A stretch of DNA of 64,000 nt from Rhizophagus irregularis (Eukaryota > Glomeromycota > Glomeromycetes > Glomerales > Glomeraceae). The DNA lies in contig NC_089458.1 of the NCBI RefSeq assembly GCF_026210795.1, positions 1,690,001 through 1,754,000 of the forward strand. Direction: 5' to 3'. The notes beneath the pieces were generated by a model, which was not told where the DNA came from, made no database searches, and saw only the letters and a program-made list of their open reading frames with translations. Both the position numbers and the translations under genes were made by a program. This document shows positions 11,635-23,774 of the stretch, in pieces. Every line of letters starts with the position of its first letter. The stretch's first letter is position 1.

Positions 11635-14355
11635 CAGTCTGACTCCCGTATAGTCACCTAATTGGTTCCACTAAAATTGGTGATTTTATAGAAGTGTGAC
11701 AGTAAAAAGGTAACCTTTATAGAATCACTGCCATATTAAAAATCCCATGTTGTGATTACATAAAGGTTGGTTCGAAGTTTTTCGCAGTTAATTATACTAG
11801 TATTAATTATTAATTTAAAACAAAAATACTGAATGAATTATTAGATTATGTATAAATGCATGTATAAATATATGTACTGTATAATGCTTAAATTTTTAAA
11901 TTTTGTAATAAATGCTTTTATTAAATGTTAATAACACAAAAATGTTCAATATCAACCAAAAACTCATCAAATACTGAAAAAATAATCCATAATTGATGCC
12001 TGCTTTCGGAATTGTTACTCCAACCGTTTGATGATCTTAAAGTACCTTTTAAAAAGCTTTAAATCTTCTGCATGAAATTCATTATCATCTTGCTGCTCGT
12101 AAAATGAAATCCATATCTCTAAAGATTTAGATGTATCACCAGGAGATACTAAAGTATCATCTTTGGAGTCACTACTTTCATCTTCATCACGTGCATCCTC
12201 CTGGACCAACCTTATAATATCGGCATCACTTAAAATATCTTCTGTCTGGATTTCTTCCAATTCTTGGAAGAAATTGTTTAATTCATTTGCCAATAAAGCA
12301 GCAGAAGGGTCATTCATATCAAGCTCTTCGATCATTTGATTGACATCAGCTGTTTCACTATCCATCATTTCTTGTTGGATTCGTGATGCGTCATCTCTGT
12401 CTTCATCAGATAAAGAAGGTAAAATTCCAGTTTTTCCCCAGCAGTTCTAAACTGTTTCTTCAGTTACACAGTCCCATGATTTAGCGACATAGTCAATGGC
12501 TTCCTTTATGTTAATTTTTTCGCTGTTTATATCTTTACCTTCCTCAAAAAGATCCAGCATATGACGGCAAAATTTTCTCTTAAAGTAATTTTTAAAACTT
12601 GCGATTATTCCAGCATCGAGAGGTTGGAGATGGCTTGTAGTATTAGAAGGTAAGAAAACCACCTCAACATGAGTTAGTTGAATCCAGGAGATGTCAAGTT
12701 GATACCCGCCTGATTCATCATGATAACTATCTCCTGAATGACCACTACGACCTCTTGATCCACCAACACGACCATCACAGCCTCTGAATGTTTGATTTTC
12801 TGGTAAAAATCAGAAAAAATTAACAGTTTCAGACGTTATCTCAAATACGTTATCGGAAAAACGTTCTTTTGGAAAAATGTACTGCAACCGTTAATTAGTA
12901 AATTAATAGATCAAACTTACCATTAGATGCATTGTCATCATCATTTTGTTCGATTTCTAAGGCTGGCAAGTAGTGGGAGTCGAAATGTGACAGAGCATTA
13001 TCGATCAAAAGCAAGATCTTTTTGTCTTGAATTTTGAAACGTCTATCCATTTCACAAAGAACCTTTTCGAAAACCAACGAGTTCATCCATGCCTTAGGAT
13101 TACCTCGATAATAGACAGGAAGACGTTCCAAGTTAACCTTTGAAAGAGGTCTTAGACGCTTCAAATTTCCAATTACCCACGGCTTTAACTTGTCAGTTCC
13201 TGTCGCATTAACACCAAGAATAACAGTAACTCGAGTTTTGTCTTTCTTTTGACTGGGAACTGGCTTTGATGAGAATGTTTCACTTGGTGACATACGGTAA
13301 AAAAGTCTCTAAGGAACAAAAAAAATTAATTTTTGTTCACAAAGTTCATTACACGCGTTCTTAATTTCTAAATTATGCATTATGCACGTATTCCATCGGG
13401 ACTATGCAGATGATCGATATATAGAACGTTCTGCTACATTCCGATTAATGTTTTTTTTAACACCTTTTCAATAAAAAAAGAAGAGAAAACTTACTGTTTT
13501 GTTAATGTTGTAGATACAGTCGAAAGTATCGACCTAATTACTTGCAACACTGCTTCGCTTCTTCGGAAGAGATGCTAATGGTGCACTTCCCGATTCCTAG
13601 TGTATATGGTACTTTCGAATGTTATTACGTTTTTTAAACTTATATAACCAGCCATTAGAAGAAGACAAATCTTTTTCTTGAATATTAAAAGCTTCGCCAA
13701 AGGTTCTTGCTTTTTCTTTTATTAACAAATCTGTTAATATTACGCTACTGGCTGTCACGTTCTCCACCCATAGGCTCATTGCATGTTCAAGATCCAGAAA
13801 CTTGACTTCTTTATGTCTAAATATTTGAATCGAATCTTCAGCGTTTATTGCTTTCTACCTGTCACTTTGTGCCAGAATCTTTGAAATTGTGCTCCTTTCA
13901 ATATTCAAATTAGGGCACTTTTCATTGAAGTGGTTTGCAATATCTTCATGTCTCTTGCTCTTATTTGCTGTTGACCACTCACATATCTGACGTTTAATAT
14001 CATCACTTATAGCTGTGTGACGTTATTTTGGTTGGGGTCTAATAGGAGACATAGTGAAAGTTTTTCGTGTCTTCGTATTAAACGATGATCTATTGCTGCA
14101 GATTTATATGATTTAATGTATTACAAATTGAATGATTAATCACATTATAAAATCAAATTGATGCACCAATAAAAACTATGTGATTACGAGAGGTTTATTG
14201 ATTAATAAAAGTAATATGTCGTTTAAAAAGTTTACGCGATAGTGATTATAGCTGATATGGAGGTAATTTAATAGTACCAAAATCCCGTTCTACAAAAATG
14301 GGTGCTTATAAAGAAGTGTGACTACATAGAATGTGATTATACGGGAATCAGACTG
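11635..14355 (-). mobile_element. Complete Tigger/pogo-type (Tc1-mariner) DNA transposon, 2721 bp, inactive
   Basis: The left end starts CAGTCTGACTCCCGTATAG. The right end, read inward, starts CAGTCTGATTCCCGTATAA. Both are flanked by TA (11633-11634 and 14356-14357), the expected Tc1/mariner target duplication. The only gene inside is a minus-strand Tigger-like transposase with several stops. The terminal sequence is related to the CAGTCAACTC ends of the elements near 36.2, 36.5 and 47.3 kb. Confidence 0.93.
12015..14052 (-). pseudogene. Tigger-like transposase (CENP-B HTH + DDE_1), broken
   Basis: ATG is at 14052. Reading in order, I see an N-terminal helix-turn-helix, a CENP-B-type DNA-binding region (13779-13600), and the DDE core: ILGVNATGTDKLKPWVIG, then LLLIDNALSH, then SNTTSHLQPLDAG (about 12600). 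An acidic tail ends in TAA at 12015. Two introns are placed by frame and signals: 13494-13309 (GTAAGT..TTAG) and 12920-12800 (GTAAGT..CCAG). In-frame stops follow PQPK, AQSDR, KYHIH, SVASN and TEETV. The catalytic NIDETG motif reads NINKTR, so the first catalytic Asp is Asn. The exon after the second intron adds a Gly/Arg/Ser-rich stretch between the second and third catalytic Asp, a region that often varies in this family. The product cannot be active. Confidence 0.9.
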
Positions 14356-14706
14356 TAAATATATTAATTAAATTATATTTATTTTGCACACCTTAGGAAC
14401 TGAACCAATTACTTCAATTACACTATTAATACATCAAATTTCATAATCTAACTATTGTACCATTTAATTTAAGTATATATATACATATATTATAATTAAT
14501 ATTTAAAAAAAAAATTTTATTGCATCATGTGTTTTATGTAATGTAAGCTTAATACACGTTTTTCACTGCCAGTGAACGTGAAGTATAATTATACTATAAT
14601 TATCATATCATTTTAACTTTACTAAACAATATATTAATTATCTCTACTAACTAAATACTTGCAAGTATAATATACTATATTTATTGTTTTACATAATTTA
14701 TCGAAA

Positions 14707-16173
14707 TTAAAACATAAATGTATTAACAAAATATTCATTTTGTTGTTTGGCATGTTGAACTACTTGTACCAATTCTATAATTGATTCTATAGGCACAAAG
14801 TTATACGTGTTTATAATCTTCAACCAAAGACAATCATATTTGTATAATTGTCTTGAATTACAAAAATCGTACCATTGTACAAAAGCAAGATCAAACAACA
14901 AATCTTTTTCAATAATTTTAACGTTAATCAACATAAGAAACCTAAATATAAAATAAGTAAGTTATTGCTTAGATTATCATTTGTTAGTAGTTTAATATTA
15001 AATAAAATTCTGTACCTTGCTAAAATATGCACCACCTTCGGCTGTATTATAATCTTCAGACTCTTCCTCGCTCATGCTGATTGACACATCACTAAATGAC
15101 AGTTCGTTATAATACAAGCTTTTTGCTCTAATGTAATTTCCACTTGAAGAAATATTAGCATAACTATACCAACTAATATTAATCTGTTAACCCTTCACAT
15201 AAATCTAAAAACTCGTTTAACGATTCCAGAAAATATTCTAGAGCTGTTAGAGCTTCACAGGCCAAACTATTGTTTGATTAGTAATTATTAAAAAATGCAT
15301 CAAAATCTTGCAAATTAAATGTGTCTAACAAACTATTCATTAGAGTTTTTTGTTTGCGTCTATTAACATTTATACGCTGAAGTAAGTATTTAATTATTCC
15401 TTTTTGGTAAACCTATATATAATATAACAATATTAATTTGTGATAATGCATTGAATATTGTACTAGCTGTAATATCAACTAATTTAATCATTTGATCTGT
15501 TGGGTCATGCTTATTACTAGACCTATAGGGTATTTTTACAGCATCTTTATGTAAAAATTCATACGTTTCCATCGTAAACCTGTTAATTGCTCCATATTCT
15601 CTAATTGTCTTAATGATATGATAGCACCAATTATGCAGCTTTGGTAATTGAAGTTCTGATAGAGAATATTCTTTAAATAGTTTTATGAAGCTTTTTGCCC
15701 ATTGTTTAATTAGATTCTTTAAACAAAATAAAATATAATCATGTTAATTGCAATATTTATAAAAAACTAATCATCATATTTTCTCGCAATCATACATCAA
15801 AAATCACCAGCTTTGATTCCTTAAAATACTCACATCAGCTGTATAAATACATCTTATTCCAATAATAATACATGTTAACCAATGCTTCATCAGATTGTTT
15901 GGCTCGGAATGTACTTATCGATGATTTGTGGTGGTTTATGACTATTCCTTCTATGACGAAAACAAATACCTTTATCATATTCCGAAATTCATTGGCAATA
16001 AACCGCTTAATATTTTCCAGGCTATTTTTGAATATCTTAAGGCCAGGAAATCGTAGGATTTTAGCTAAATGATTATCAAGTTCGTCAACCGCTATTTGAC
16101 CACACAATTTTTTTAACAACACCCTTGTATAGGTCACTTGATAATTAAATAATCCTAAATCGAGATGATGCAT
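14707..16173 (-). pseudogene. Plavaka/KDZ-like transposase C-terminal relic
   Basis: Minus-strand segments in order: 16173-15835 (MHHLDLGLFNYQVTYT, then GLKIFKNSLENIKRF); about 15720-15390 (LSELQLPKLHNWCYHI, TIREYGAINRFTMETYEFLH, DAVKIPYRSSNK); and, beyond a probable intron, 14934-14707 (DLAFVQWYDF, YNFVPIESIIELV). The pattern 'P-K-x-H-x-hydrophobic, then G-x-x-x-x-F-x-x-E-x-x-E' matches how Plavaka-type (CMC superfamily) transposases end, including an LVQWYDF-VIPIESI-like tail. Stops and frameshifts separate the blocks, and the N-terminal catalytic part is missing. The family call is inference from these motifs; a KDZ-type relative is possible. Confidence 0.55.
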
Positions 16174-17217
16174 TCAGTCAGATATTGTTGACAAATAAAT
16201 ATTTAAATGACTATTGTTTATTTTTAAATAAATCTATATATTAAAAAACACTGCAATCACGTAGACGTTATGTTTAGATTAACCATATAAATAAGTCATT
16301 TGAATTGTGTAACTCTACTTCTATTCGTCACCAATGTTATACAAGACCAAAAAGGAAATTTTATTTCTGGTGAAAAACTGAAATTTTTGGTTACACATAA
16401 TTCCATAAAAGGAAATTGTCAGTTATGCAAATTTTTAAAAAAGAAAATTTTGTCTTCTGTTACTTTTCAGAGAAATTAAAAAAATTGTATTGCTCAAATT
16501 TCCAAAAAAGGAAATTCTTTGCAGATCTTTTAATTCTGGTCGGAATTACATATTAACTGTTGTCGTAGATAACGGGTGAAGTGGTGAACACTAGTATATT
16601 AGAAAATAATTGGCAAAATAAATACACTTTCTTTAAAAATTACGTGATATATACAGATAATTCCAAAAGATATTTTTCATATCATGTAAAAAATATTGTT
16701 GTGCAGAATTTTGTTCAACAAGACATCTCATATTTTCTGGTATTCTTAAGCATAATTTGATTGTTTGTTAACTTCCACATTATTTAGGCTTCTTATCTTT
16801 CCACATGAAAACGTTATGACAAGTTGGTGACAATTAACAGAGTTAAATGTTAAAGTTATCGCAACATTTCTGGTAAATCTTCTAACATTACGAAAATAAA
16901 CGGAAAACACCACTTTATACTATTATCAGATGAAAATGCTTAAAGAAAGTTGTTTATAAGGTATGGAGATACTTGTATTTAATTTTTATTAATTTTTATA
17001 AAGTTATGAATTTTTTTTTATATAAATACTAAAACGCGTTTTTTTTACTTTCAAGTCATAATTTAACATTTTAAATCAAAAGAAACAAGTGAAATAATCT
17101 TTAAATAATATTTTCTGTGAATATTGTGGATATTGAAGTTTATGTGTATTGATTTTTATAGGTCACTTAAATATTTATGAAGTTATTTTTTTTGTATACT
17201 AAGACGTGCTTTTTATA
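16174..17217. other. Unassigned intergenic DNA with GGAAATTT motifs
   Basis: No gene is seen. The motif GGAAATT recurs at about 16349, 16401 and 16512 with similar flanks, suggesting a decayed repeat between 16340 and 16560. The rest is AT-rich. Confidence 0.4.
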
Positions 17218-17655
17218 AGGTTGCTTGCCGAAATTAAGTAATTTAGGCCAAAGCCAAAACTTTTTTGTAGCCAAAAGTTTAGGCAATTAAAAATAAATTT
17301 GCCAAAATTTATAATGCCGAAATTATTGCCGAAAGTCCGAAATTTGACCGAAATTATTGGTATAATTCTGGCCATTTTTAGAATGTAATTCTGGCCAGAA
17401 ACGATCAACATTATAAATTTCCTTTTTTGAAATTTGTGTAACCTTTGTGAAACTGATTCTGCCAATTTTACTGGGAAACAAAATTTTTTTTTGTAAATTA
17501 TTGTAACATTACGTGACACAATGTCATAATTTCGGTTGAATTTTAATTTTGGCCAAAATTAAGACCAAGTTTTGGCCTAATTTTGGCATTTTCAGCATTT
17601 GATTTGATTGGCCGAAACCTTTTGGAATTTCCTTTTTAGTTTCAGCAAGCAACCT
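17218..17655. mobile_element. MITE with AGGTTGCTTG ends and TA duplication, 438 bp
   Basis: The left end is AGGTTGCTTGCCGAAA; the right end is TTTCAGCAAGCAACCT. TA flanks both sides (17216-17217, 17656-17657). The interior is built from repeated GCCGAAA / GGCCAAAA phrases. It has the same ends as the 240-241-bp elements at 31206, 33432 and 34255 but is longer, so it is a different subfamily. It is non-coding. Confidence 0.85.
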
Positions 17656-19160
17656 TAGCTTTTTAATAAAACTTCATAATTTCATGTAATATAATATTTA
17701 ATAAAATGGATTATTTAATAAAATTGTGCAAAAAAATTACACTTTAATATTTAAAAATACGCAAAATACATATTCTTTACTTTAATATTTTTAAAAGGTG
17801 CAAAAAATTTTTTAATTTTTTTCTAAGATAAACATTACATAACAGAAATGTGAAGTTAAATTTATGACAGTCAAACAAATTGATGTTTATAGTTATACTC
17901 TAAAACAATATATTTAGCGTAACCTGTCACACATTTAGGTCGTGCTTTTTTTTGTAGATCGGTACATATGAAAAATTCAGTAAAATTTGTTGGTTTGTTT
18001 TTAAATTACTTCTTTAATGAAACAAATATTCACGTTTCATTTTTTTCTTTAACTTTTTTTTTGTAGGAATTCAGCTAAAGAAGCTATAAGTTTTCACTTT
18101 GCAATCTTATTTATTTTTTTAAAAAAAAGATTATTTCTATGTACTAGATTTTTTTTCTGAACTTCAAATAAAATATAGAACCCTAACGCTTCAGTTTTCT
18201 TTTTTTAGACATGCTTGTTCTACATATGGTGAGCATGTGGGGCAGGACCAGAAAATCTCTATTGAAATAATTAGGCACCCCAGTTTTGTGGGCATGGTTG
18301 TATCATGGGGGTGACAAATAGATTTTTGACACTAAAAAAAACTAAGTTTTTCAGATATTTAATGTTTTTGAACTTGTGGCTGCACGTGATCAGGTGACAC
18401 TTAAATGTTACTTGTTCCTTATATGGCGAAGATTGACACAAACTGCGCCCATAAAACTGAAATGCAATAATTAGCAGATTGTTTTGGTTTTTGGTCGCAA
18501 AATCCGTTAGCCAATCCGAACATATGATTAAAATCAAAATTGAGTACACTGATCGTTGGTCGCAAAAAAATTTCAAATAACCAATCAGCCCATTTGTTTT
18601 GTTGTGCTTTGCCTATTTTAAAATATGATCAAAAAAATTCCACCTTTTTTTAGTTCAGGAAAATCGGGTCACTGATCGAATTACCTTGGTCCTATTACTA
18701 TATTTGGAGTAGATACACAAGAATAATAGTATTAGTTAGTTGCATTAATAAAAAAAACAATATTGCTATACGCATTTTTAATATCTATATTGTTTTACAC
18801 ATAAAATGCGCTGTATTACTGCATTTTTTACTGTAACATTCACTTCGGACTTCACAACGGTTACCGTTTCCCTAGTATAATTTAATAATTGTAATAACTT
18901 TCTCAAAACTTGATAGTTTATTTTTATACCCCAAGGTTGCAAAAATTTTCAATAAACTTTAAATTTAATATATAAAAAACGCGTTTTTATTTTTGCAACA
19001 AAATAAAAATACAATAAAAATAAGAAATATAATAGAATAAACTATAATAATTACATTTCAAAGCAAGATTACAGGAAAAAACAAGTCAGGTACCGAAAAT
19101 TTTTTGGTAGTGGTCTTGGGTAGTTTGTAAATCGATAATAACAATATCCATTTGCTAATT
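17656..19160. other. Intergenic DNA containing a probable dispersed repeat (18225-18700)
   Basis: No gene is seen. Between 18225 and 18700 base composition rises. GGTCGCAAAA occurs twice (about 18493 and 18554), and the block is bounded by AGGACCAGAAAATC on the left and CCTTGGTCCT on the right. That looks like a decayed element with AGGACC-type ends, but I cannot confirm a target duplication. The remainder up to the 3' end of the channel gene is AT-rich. Confidence 0.35.
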
Positions 19161-19380
19161 TTATATATCCATTTGTTGATTTTGCTGATTTTGTAAATCC
19201 ACTTGCTGATTCATTTGCTGATTTTGTAAATTCATTTGCGGATTCATTTGCTGATTTTGCGGGTTCATTTGCGGGTTCATTTGCGGGTTCATTTGCGGGT
19301 TCATTTGCGGGTTCATTTGCGGGTTTATTTGCGGGTTTATTTGCGGGTTTATTTGCGAATTCATTTGCTTAAATAGTAAA
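19161..19380 (-). repeat. Coding minisatellite of 12-bp NPQM/NPQI units
   Basis: Inside the last exon of the channel gene, GGGTTCATTTGC (plus strand) repeats about eight times between 19259 and 19355, with diverged units on both sides. Each 12-bp unit encodes Asn-Pro-Gln-Met or Asn-Pro-Gln-Ile, so changes in copy number keep the frame. It is expected to be length-polymorphic. Confidence 0.85.
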
Positions 19381-22300
19381 TCTATTTGCTTCATTTGCTG
19401 ATCTAATTTGTTCAGTTCCAGAAAAAATAGACGCATTCGCACATTCGTTTGCTGATCTTGTGCGTCCGTTTGCTGATTTTGTGTATATATTAATAGCTGT
19501 CTCAGTGCATCCAGTTCCTGACTTATTTGTGCACAAACTTGCTGATCTTGTAAACTTATTTGCAGGTTTTCTATTCTCGTTTGCAAGAACTGTATTTTCT
19601 GATTTATCTGAAGTTCATTTATAAGTTGTTTGATAAATTTGTTTTTTTGTTCTTCCTTAATTTCATCAACAAGTGCTACCAAATTTCTTAAGTCTGTACT
19701 GATAACTGGAAGATAATAATTAAATACGGTTTTATCATTATCAATTGCATTAATTAATTTACGAACTTCCGTAACAGGCATATCATAATAACTAAAATAA
19801 TTAAAAAAATATAAATGTATAAAAAAGTAAATATTAACTGATTAATAATACTAACATCCATTCCGGAAACCATTCTTTGTCATGTTTCCACCATGGAAAC
19901 ATGTAAAATAATTCAATAATCTTTAAAAAAACAAATTGTAGTTAATTTAAAAATACAATTAACAATATAACTAATACAAAAAAAAAAATACCTGTGCTTT
20001 TTGAAGTAAAAATTCCTCTTCTTTATTATAATCTCCAATCGCTATATTGAGCAATCCGATAAATAAATTCAAAAGATAAATTACTGTGAAAAATGTAAAG
20101 GTAAATAGTAAAAAAGTCATTAAGGGATTATCTTGAAAAGCCCATGGTGATAAAGATCCAGAATCACCTATAATTTTATAAATAAAATATTATTATTATT
20201 ATTTTTTTTTAAAAAAAAAAAAATGGTTTAAATGAAAAGTAAATTACTTACCAGTGATAATTTTATATACGGCAAACAGTGAAGTAGGGAACCAATTAAA
20301 CAAATTTGTATTTGAATTAGGGAGTTGAACTAATGTTGTTGTATTATTTATAATTTCATTTGAATTAGCAAAATAATATCTAGTTACAAGATTCCACGGA
20401 TCATTAGCATCATTAACATTGGTTGATCTTAGAATAAAAAGAAATGCTTGAGCGTATCCGAGTATTATAAAAGCTAAGACCACTAAGAATGGATAAACTG
20501 TTTTGGCAACACCCAATATTATGGCAAAATAAATTCCACACGATTTAAATACTCTAAAAAATAATAAAAATCTAAAATTTGATAATATAATAGATATTGC
20601 TACAAGCCAAGGGGATTGACTTTTATTAATAATCCAACAAATGGATGCAGCAATTGGTAAAGAATATGCCCCGACATCTATTAATATTTAAATCAAGTTA
20701 AAAATTTATTAAAATATAAAACAATTAAATGAATATTTACTTACCAAAATAATTCCAAGGATCTTTAAAATAAATTTTATAATCCCATAGACATTGTAAA
20801 ATTTCAAAAATTAAAAATATGGAGCCAAATATAATTGAAATTATAAAAAGCGATTTACGTTGAACATCGGTGATAAAATTTGGTTCTAATATAGAAGCTA
20901 ATGTATAACAAATATAATAAACTATATAGAGAAACCAAATCAAAAAATAATAAATCCGTCCAAAAGTTCTCCATTTAAAATCTATAATTGCGGCAAAATT
21001 CCACCAATTATAAAAATGGTTACTATCAATATTACAAAAGAGAAGAGATTTTGGATTATATAAAAACTCATTCCAAATATTAAATGGATGATCGTCATGA
21101 GGAACATTATTTTCAGTCTCGTGATTAATTTTTTCGATATTTTCAGTTTTTTCAGTCTCATGATGATTATTATTTCGATCATTTTTTTTGCTACCATTAT
21201 TTTTTTGATTTTTATATACACAAATTCGAGGAAAAGGAACAATAAAACTGATTGTTTGGACTACTTCTTGCTGGCTGGTTGATGACTGATCGGTCTTGGA
21301 TCTGGTCCATAACGATGATATCGGCTTAAAATAATTATTAACCGGATTTGATTTTTTGATGTAAACATTCGAATATGAATGAAGTGAAGTATTTGTTGAA
21401 TTTCTAATGAAATCACAATAAGGAGATAATATAATGGATGTGTATGAGATATATTTGATTGCGAAATCAGGATATTTCTTAGATAATTCTAGAAAATTTG
21501 AACTAATAAAAGGTAACAATGTCATCATATAACTGCAATTAGTTTGAGAAGGGTTCGCCAATTCCATGTAACCACGATTTTCTGAATTAACTTGAATTGA
21601 TTCAATAATTTTGTCAATAACTTTTTTAACAATATCATTATAATTATTTTCAATTGCCATCTTTAAAATTTCTGACCCAAATTTTGAAAATAATTCTTTA
21701 TCATCTACAATACTTGTAGTTATTGCCTTCATTTGTTGATAATTAATTTTGTTATCTAACATATCCTTTCTAAATTTTGACAATGCTTCCGTATCATTTT
21801 TAATATTCTCAACTAATGGATTGTTATTAAGTATTTCATGTACTTCAGAAGAAAATTTTGGTAATGGTATTGAAGAATTTGAATCATTAAATTCATTCTT
21901 TAAAATTTTGTTAATAAGTTTTCTATAGTGCTCATTAATAAAATTTTTATCGTAACGACGATTTTTACTTCTGAATTTTTTATAAGTATTTTTCCATTCA
22001 TCATTGTTCCATTGGTATTGACAAGTAATTCCATTAATCGATCTTGTAAAAATTTCGATTTGTTCCACATTAATTAGTACCAAATCCTGTTTATTATTTA
22101 TTAATTTATATGAAAATGTATAAGGTTTGACAAAAGGTACTATATTATTAGGTACTATAGGGGTGTTCATCACAAAGTGAATTGAATCACACTCATCCTC
22201 TTTTTTAAAAATAATATGCCCATCTTCAAATTCTATATCAGCTGGTGCAACCCTATTAATCTCCATTTTTTCCATTTTTTCAACGGTTTCATTAAGCATA

Positions 22301-23774
22301 CTTTGTATTTCTTTAAAAGTAGATGAATTATAAATCTTATGATAAGTAGTATTGTTTGAAATTTGTTGGAATTCACTTTCATCTAACCCATTTTTGATGC
22401 AAACATTACCATCGTCATCAATGGAAAGTTTTCTGTTTAATTTAGTTATCACATTATTATCATCAATGGTACCATTGATAATATTATTTTTTCCAGGATC
22501 TCCAAAATTTCTATAAGGGTGATAAGGATCTATAAATACATATTGACTAAGCATACCATAATATACACTATGAACAATTAATCCTTCAAAACCATTTTTT
22601 AAAGTTACGAATTCTATTGGAGTACTACCGACACTAAAAAGACCTATAAATAAATAATAATTATTAAAATATACCCCATCAAAAATGTATTGTAAAAGTT
22701 AATACTGACCGCCTTGAGAATATTTTGTAATCAATCTTCCATTTTTCATTGAAAATATGTAAGTACTATATGAAATTTCTGTCGCTAATAATGTCTTGTC
22801 TTTATTCATTATTACTGTTGTAAATTCATAACGAGAATCTGAACTGTATTGACTATCCAAATCTAAAGGTGAATTGTATTGTCTATCTAAATTCATTGTC
22901 AATAGATCAAATTGAAGTATTGATGTTTTATGATATTGAAAAAATAGAAATAACTTTTTTTGATATATAGAACAAAATTTATATTTAAACTGATCATTTA
23001 AACTTTCGGGAATCTTTATATCATAAATTTCCGAATATTTCAAAGTTGTTGCATTTTTTGGCATATCTTTTAGACAGTACTTGTAAATTTTGTGATCATA
23101 TAATGATACTAGAATTAAATGACCATGAGTCTCCTTCTTACACTTCGGACAATCATCATCATCATCATCATGAAGGAATCCTATACTATATTGTCCATGA
23201 ACATCAATGGAATAGGAATGCTCTAGTTCGTAAAATTGTTTACTTTTTAAATCTATAAGACCTATAATTACAATATAAATCATTAATTAAACATAAACCT
23301 ATATTATTATTTTGCGTATTTTGCGTCAAAAAAATTAAATTACCTACATTGCTTATAACTTCCATCTTCTTCACGATAACACAATGACAATTTTTTCTTA
23401 TAAAGTGAAAATGACTTTATTTCGTATGATGGCTCGTTAAGTTTATTAAGCTTAAGTTCATCAAGCTTATAAAATTCATCGGGTTGCGGTTGTCCCTTAA
23501 TCGACCATCCAACAATTGAATTATCTTTTTTACTATAAGTAACAATATAATCATTCGTGTATTGAGAAACAAAAATACGATCAATTTTTGATTCCTTATG
23601 ATTTTGTATATTAACTTCCGTTTCATGATCATTATCTTTTTCACCGTTCGTGTATTGAGAAACAAAATTACGATCAATTTTTGATTCCGCATGTTTTTCT
23701 TTCATTTCACGATCATTTGATTTACTATTTTTTTCATTATCATCCGAAACAACAATAGTAACTTCGTTAACCAT
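19161..23774 (-). CDS. Large TRP-like ion-channel protein with N-terminal propeller-like region
   Basis: Seven exons: 23774-23348, 23261-22710, 22643-20745, 20677-20252, 20167-19992, 19920-19856 and 19791-19161. All use GT..AG and join in frame to 1391 residues. The ATG at 23774 begins MVNEVTIVV. Residues 1-360 have blade-like phrases (YIVTYSKKDNSIVGWS; TLLATEISYSTYIFS), as in WD40-type propellers, and an Asp run followed by CPKC. The middle (about 360-860) is hydrophilic. From about 880 there are six hydrophobic segments; the last (LLNLFIGLLNIAIGDYN) resembles the S6/TRP region of TRP-type channels. The tail (about 1182-1391) is a Gln-rich coiled coil ending in NPQM/NPQI repeats. Likely a membrane cation channel; ion and gating are unknown. 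It is the only intact host gene in the repeat-rich part. Confidence 0.88.

Noticed and set aside
18225-18700. Element with AGGACC-type ends
   Set aside because: The flanks show no matching 8-bp duplication and the inverted match is only about seven bases, so I keep it as an unassigned repeat rather than a delimited transposon.
20982-21282. Two additional frames within the channel gene
   Set aside because: Alternate-frame shadows of exon 3, which reads continuously through the region.
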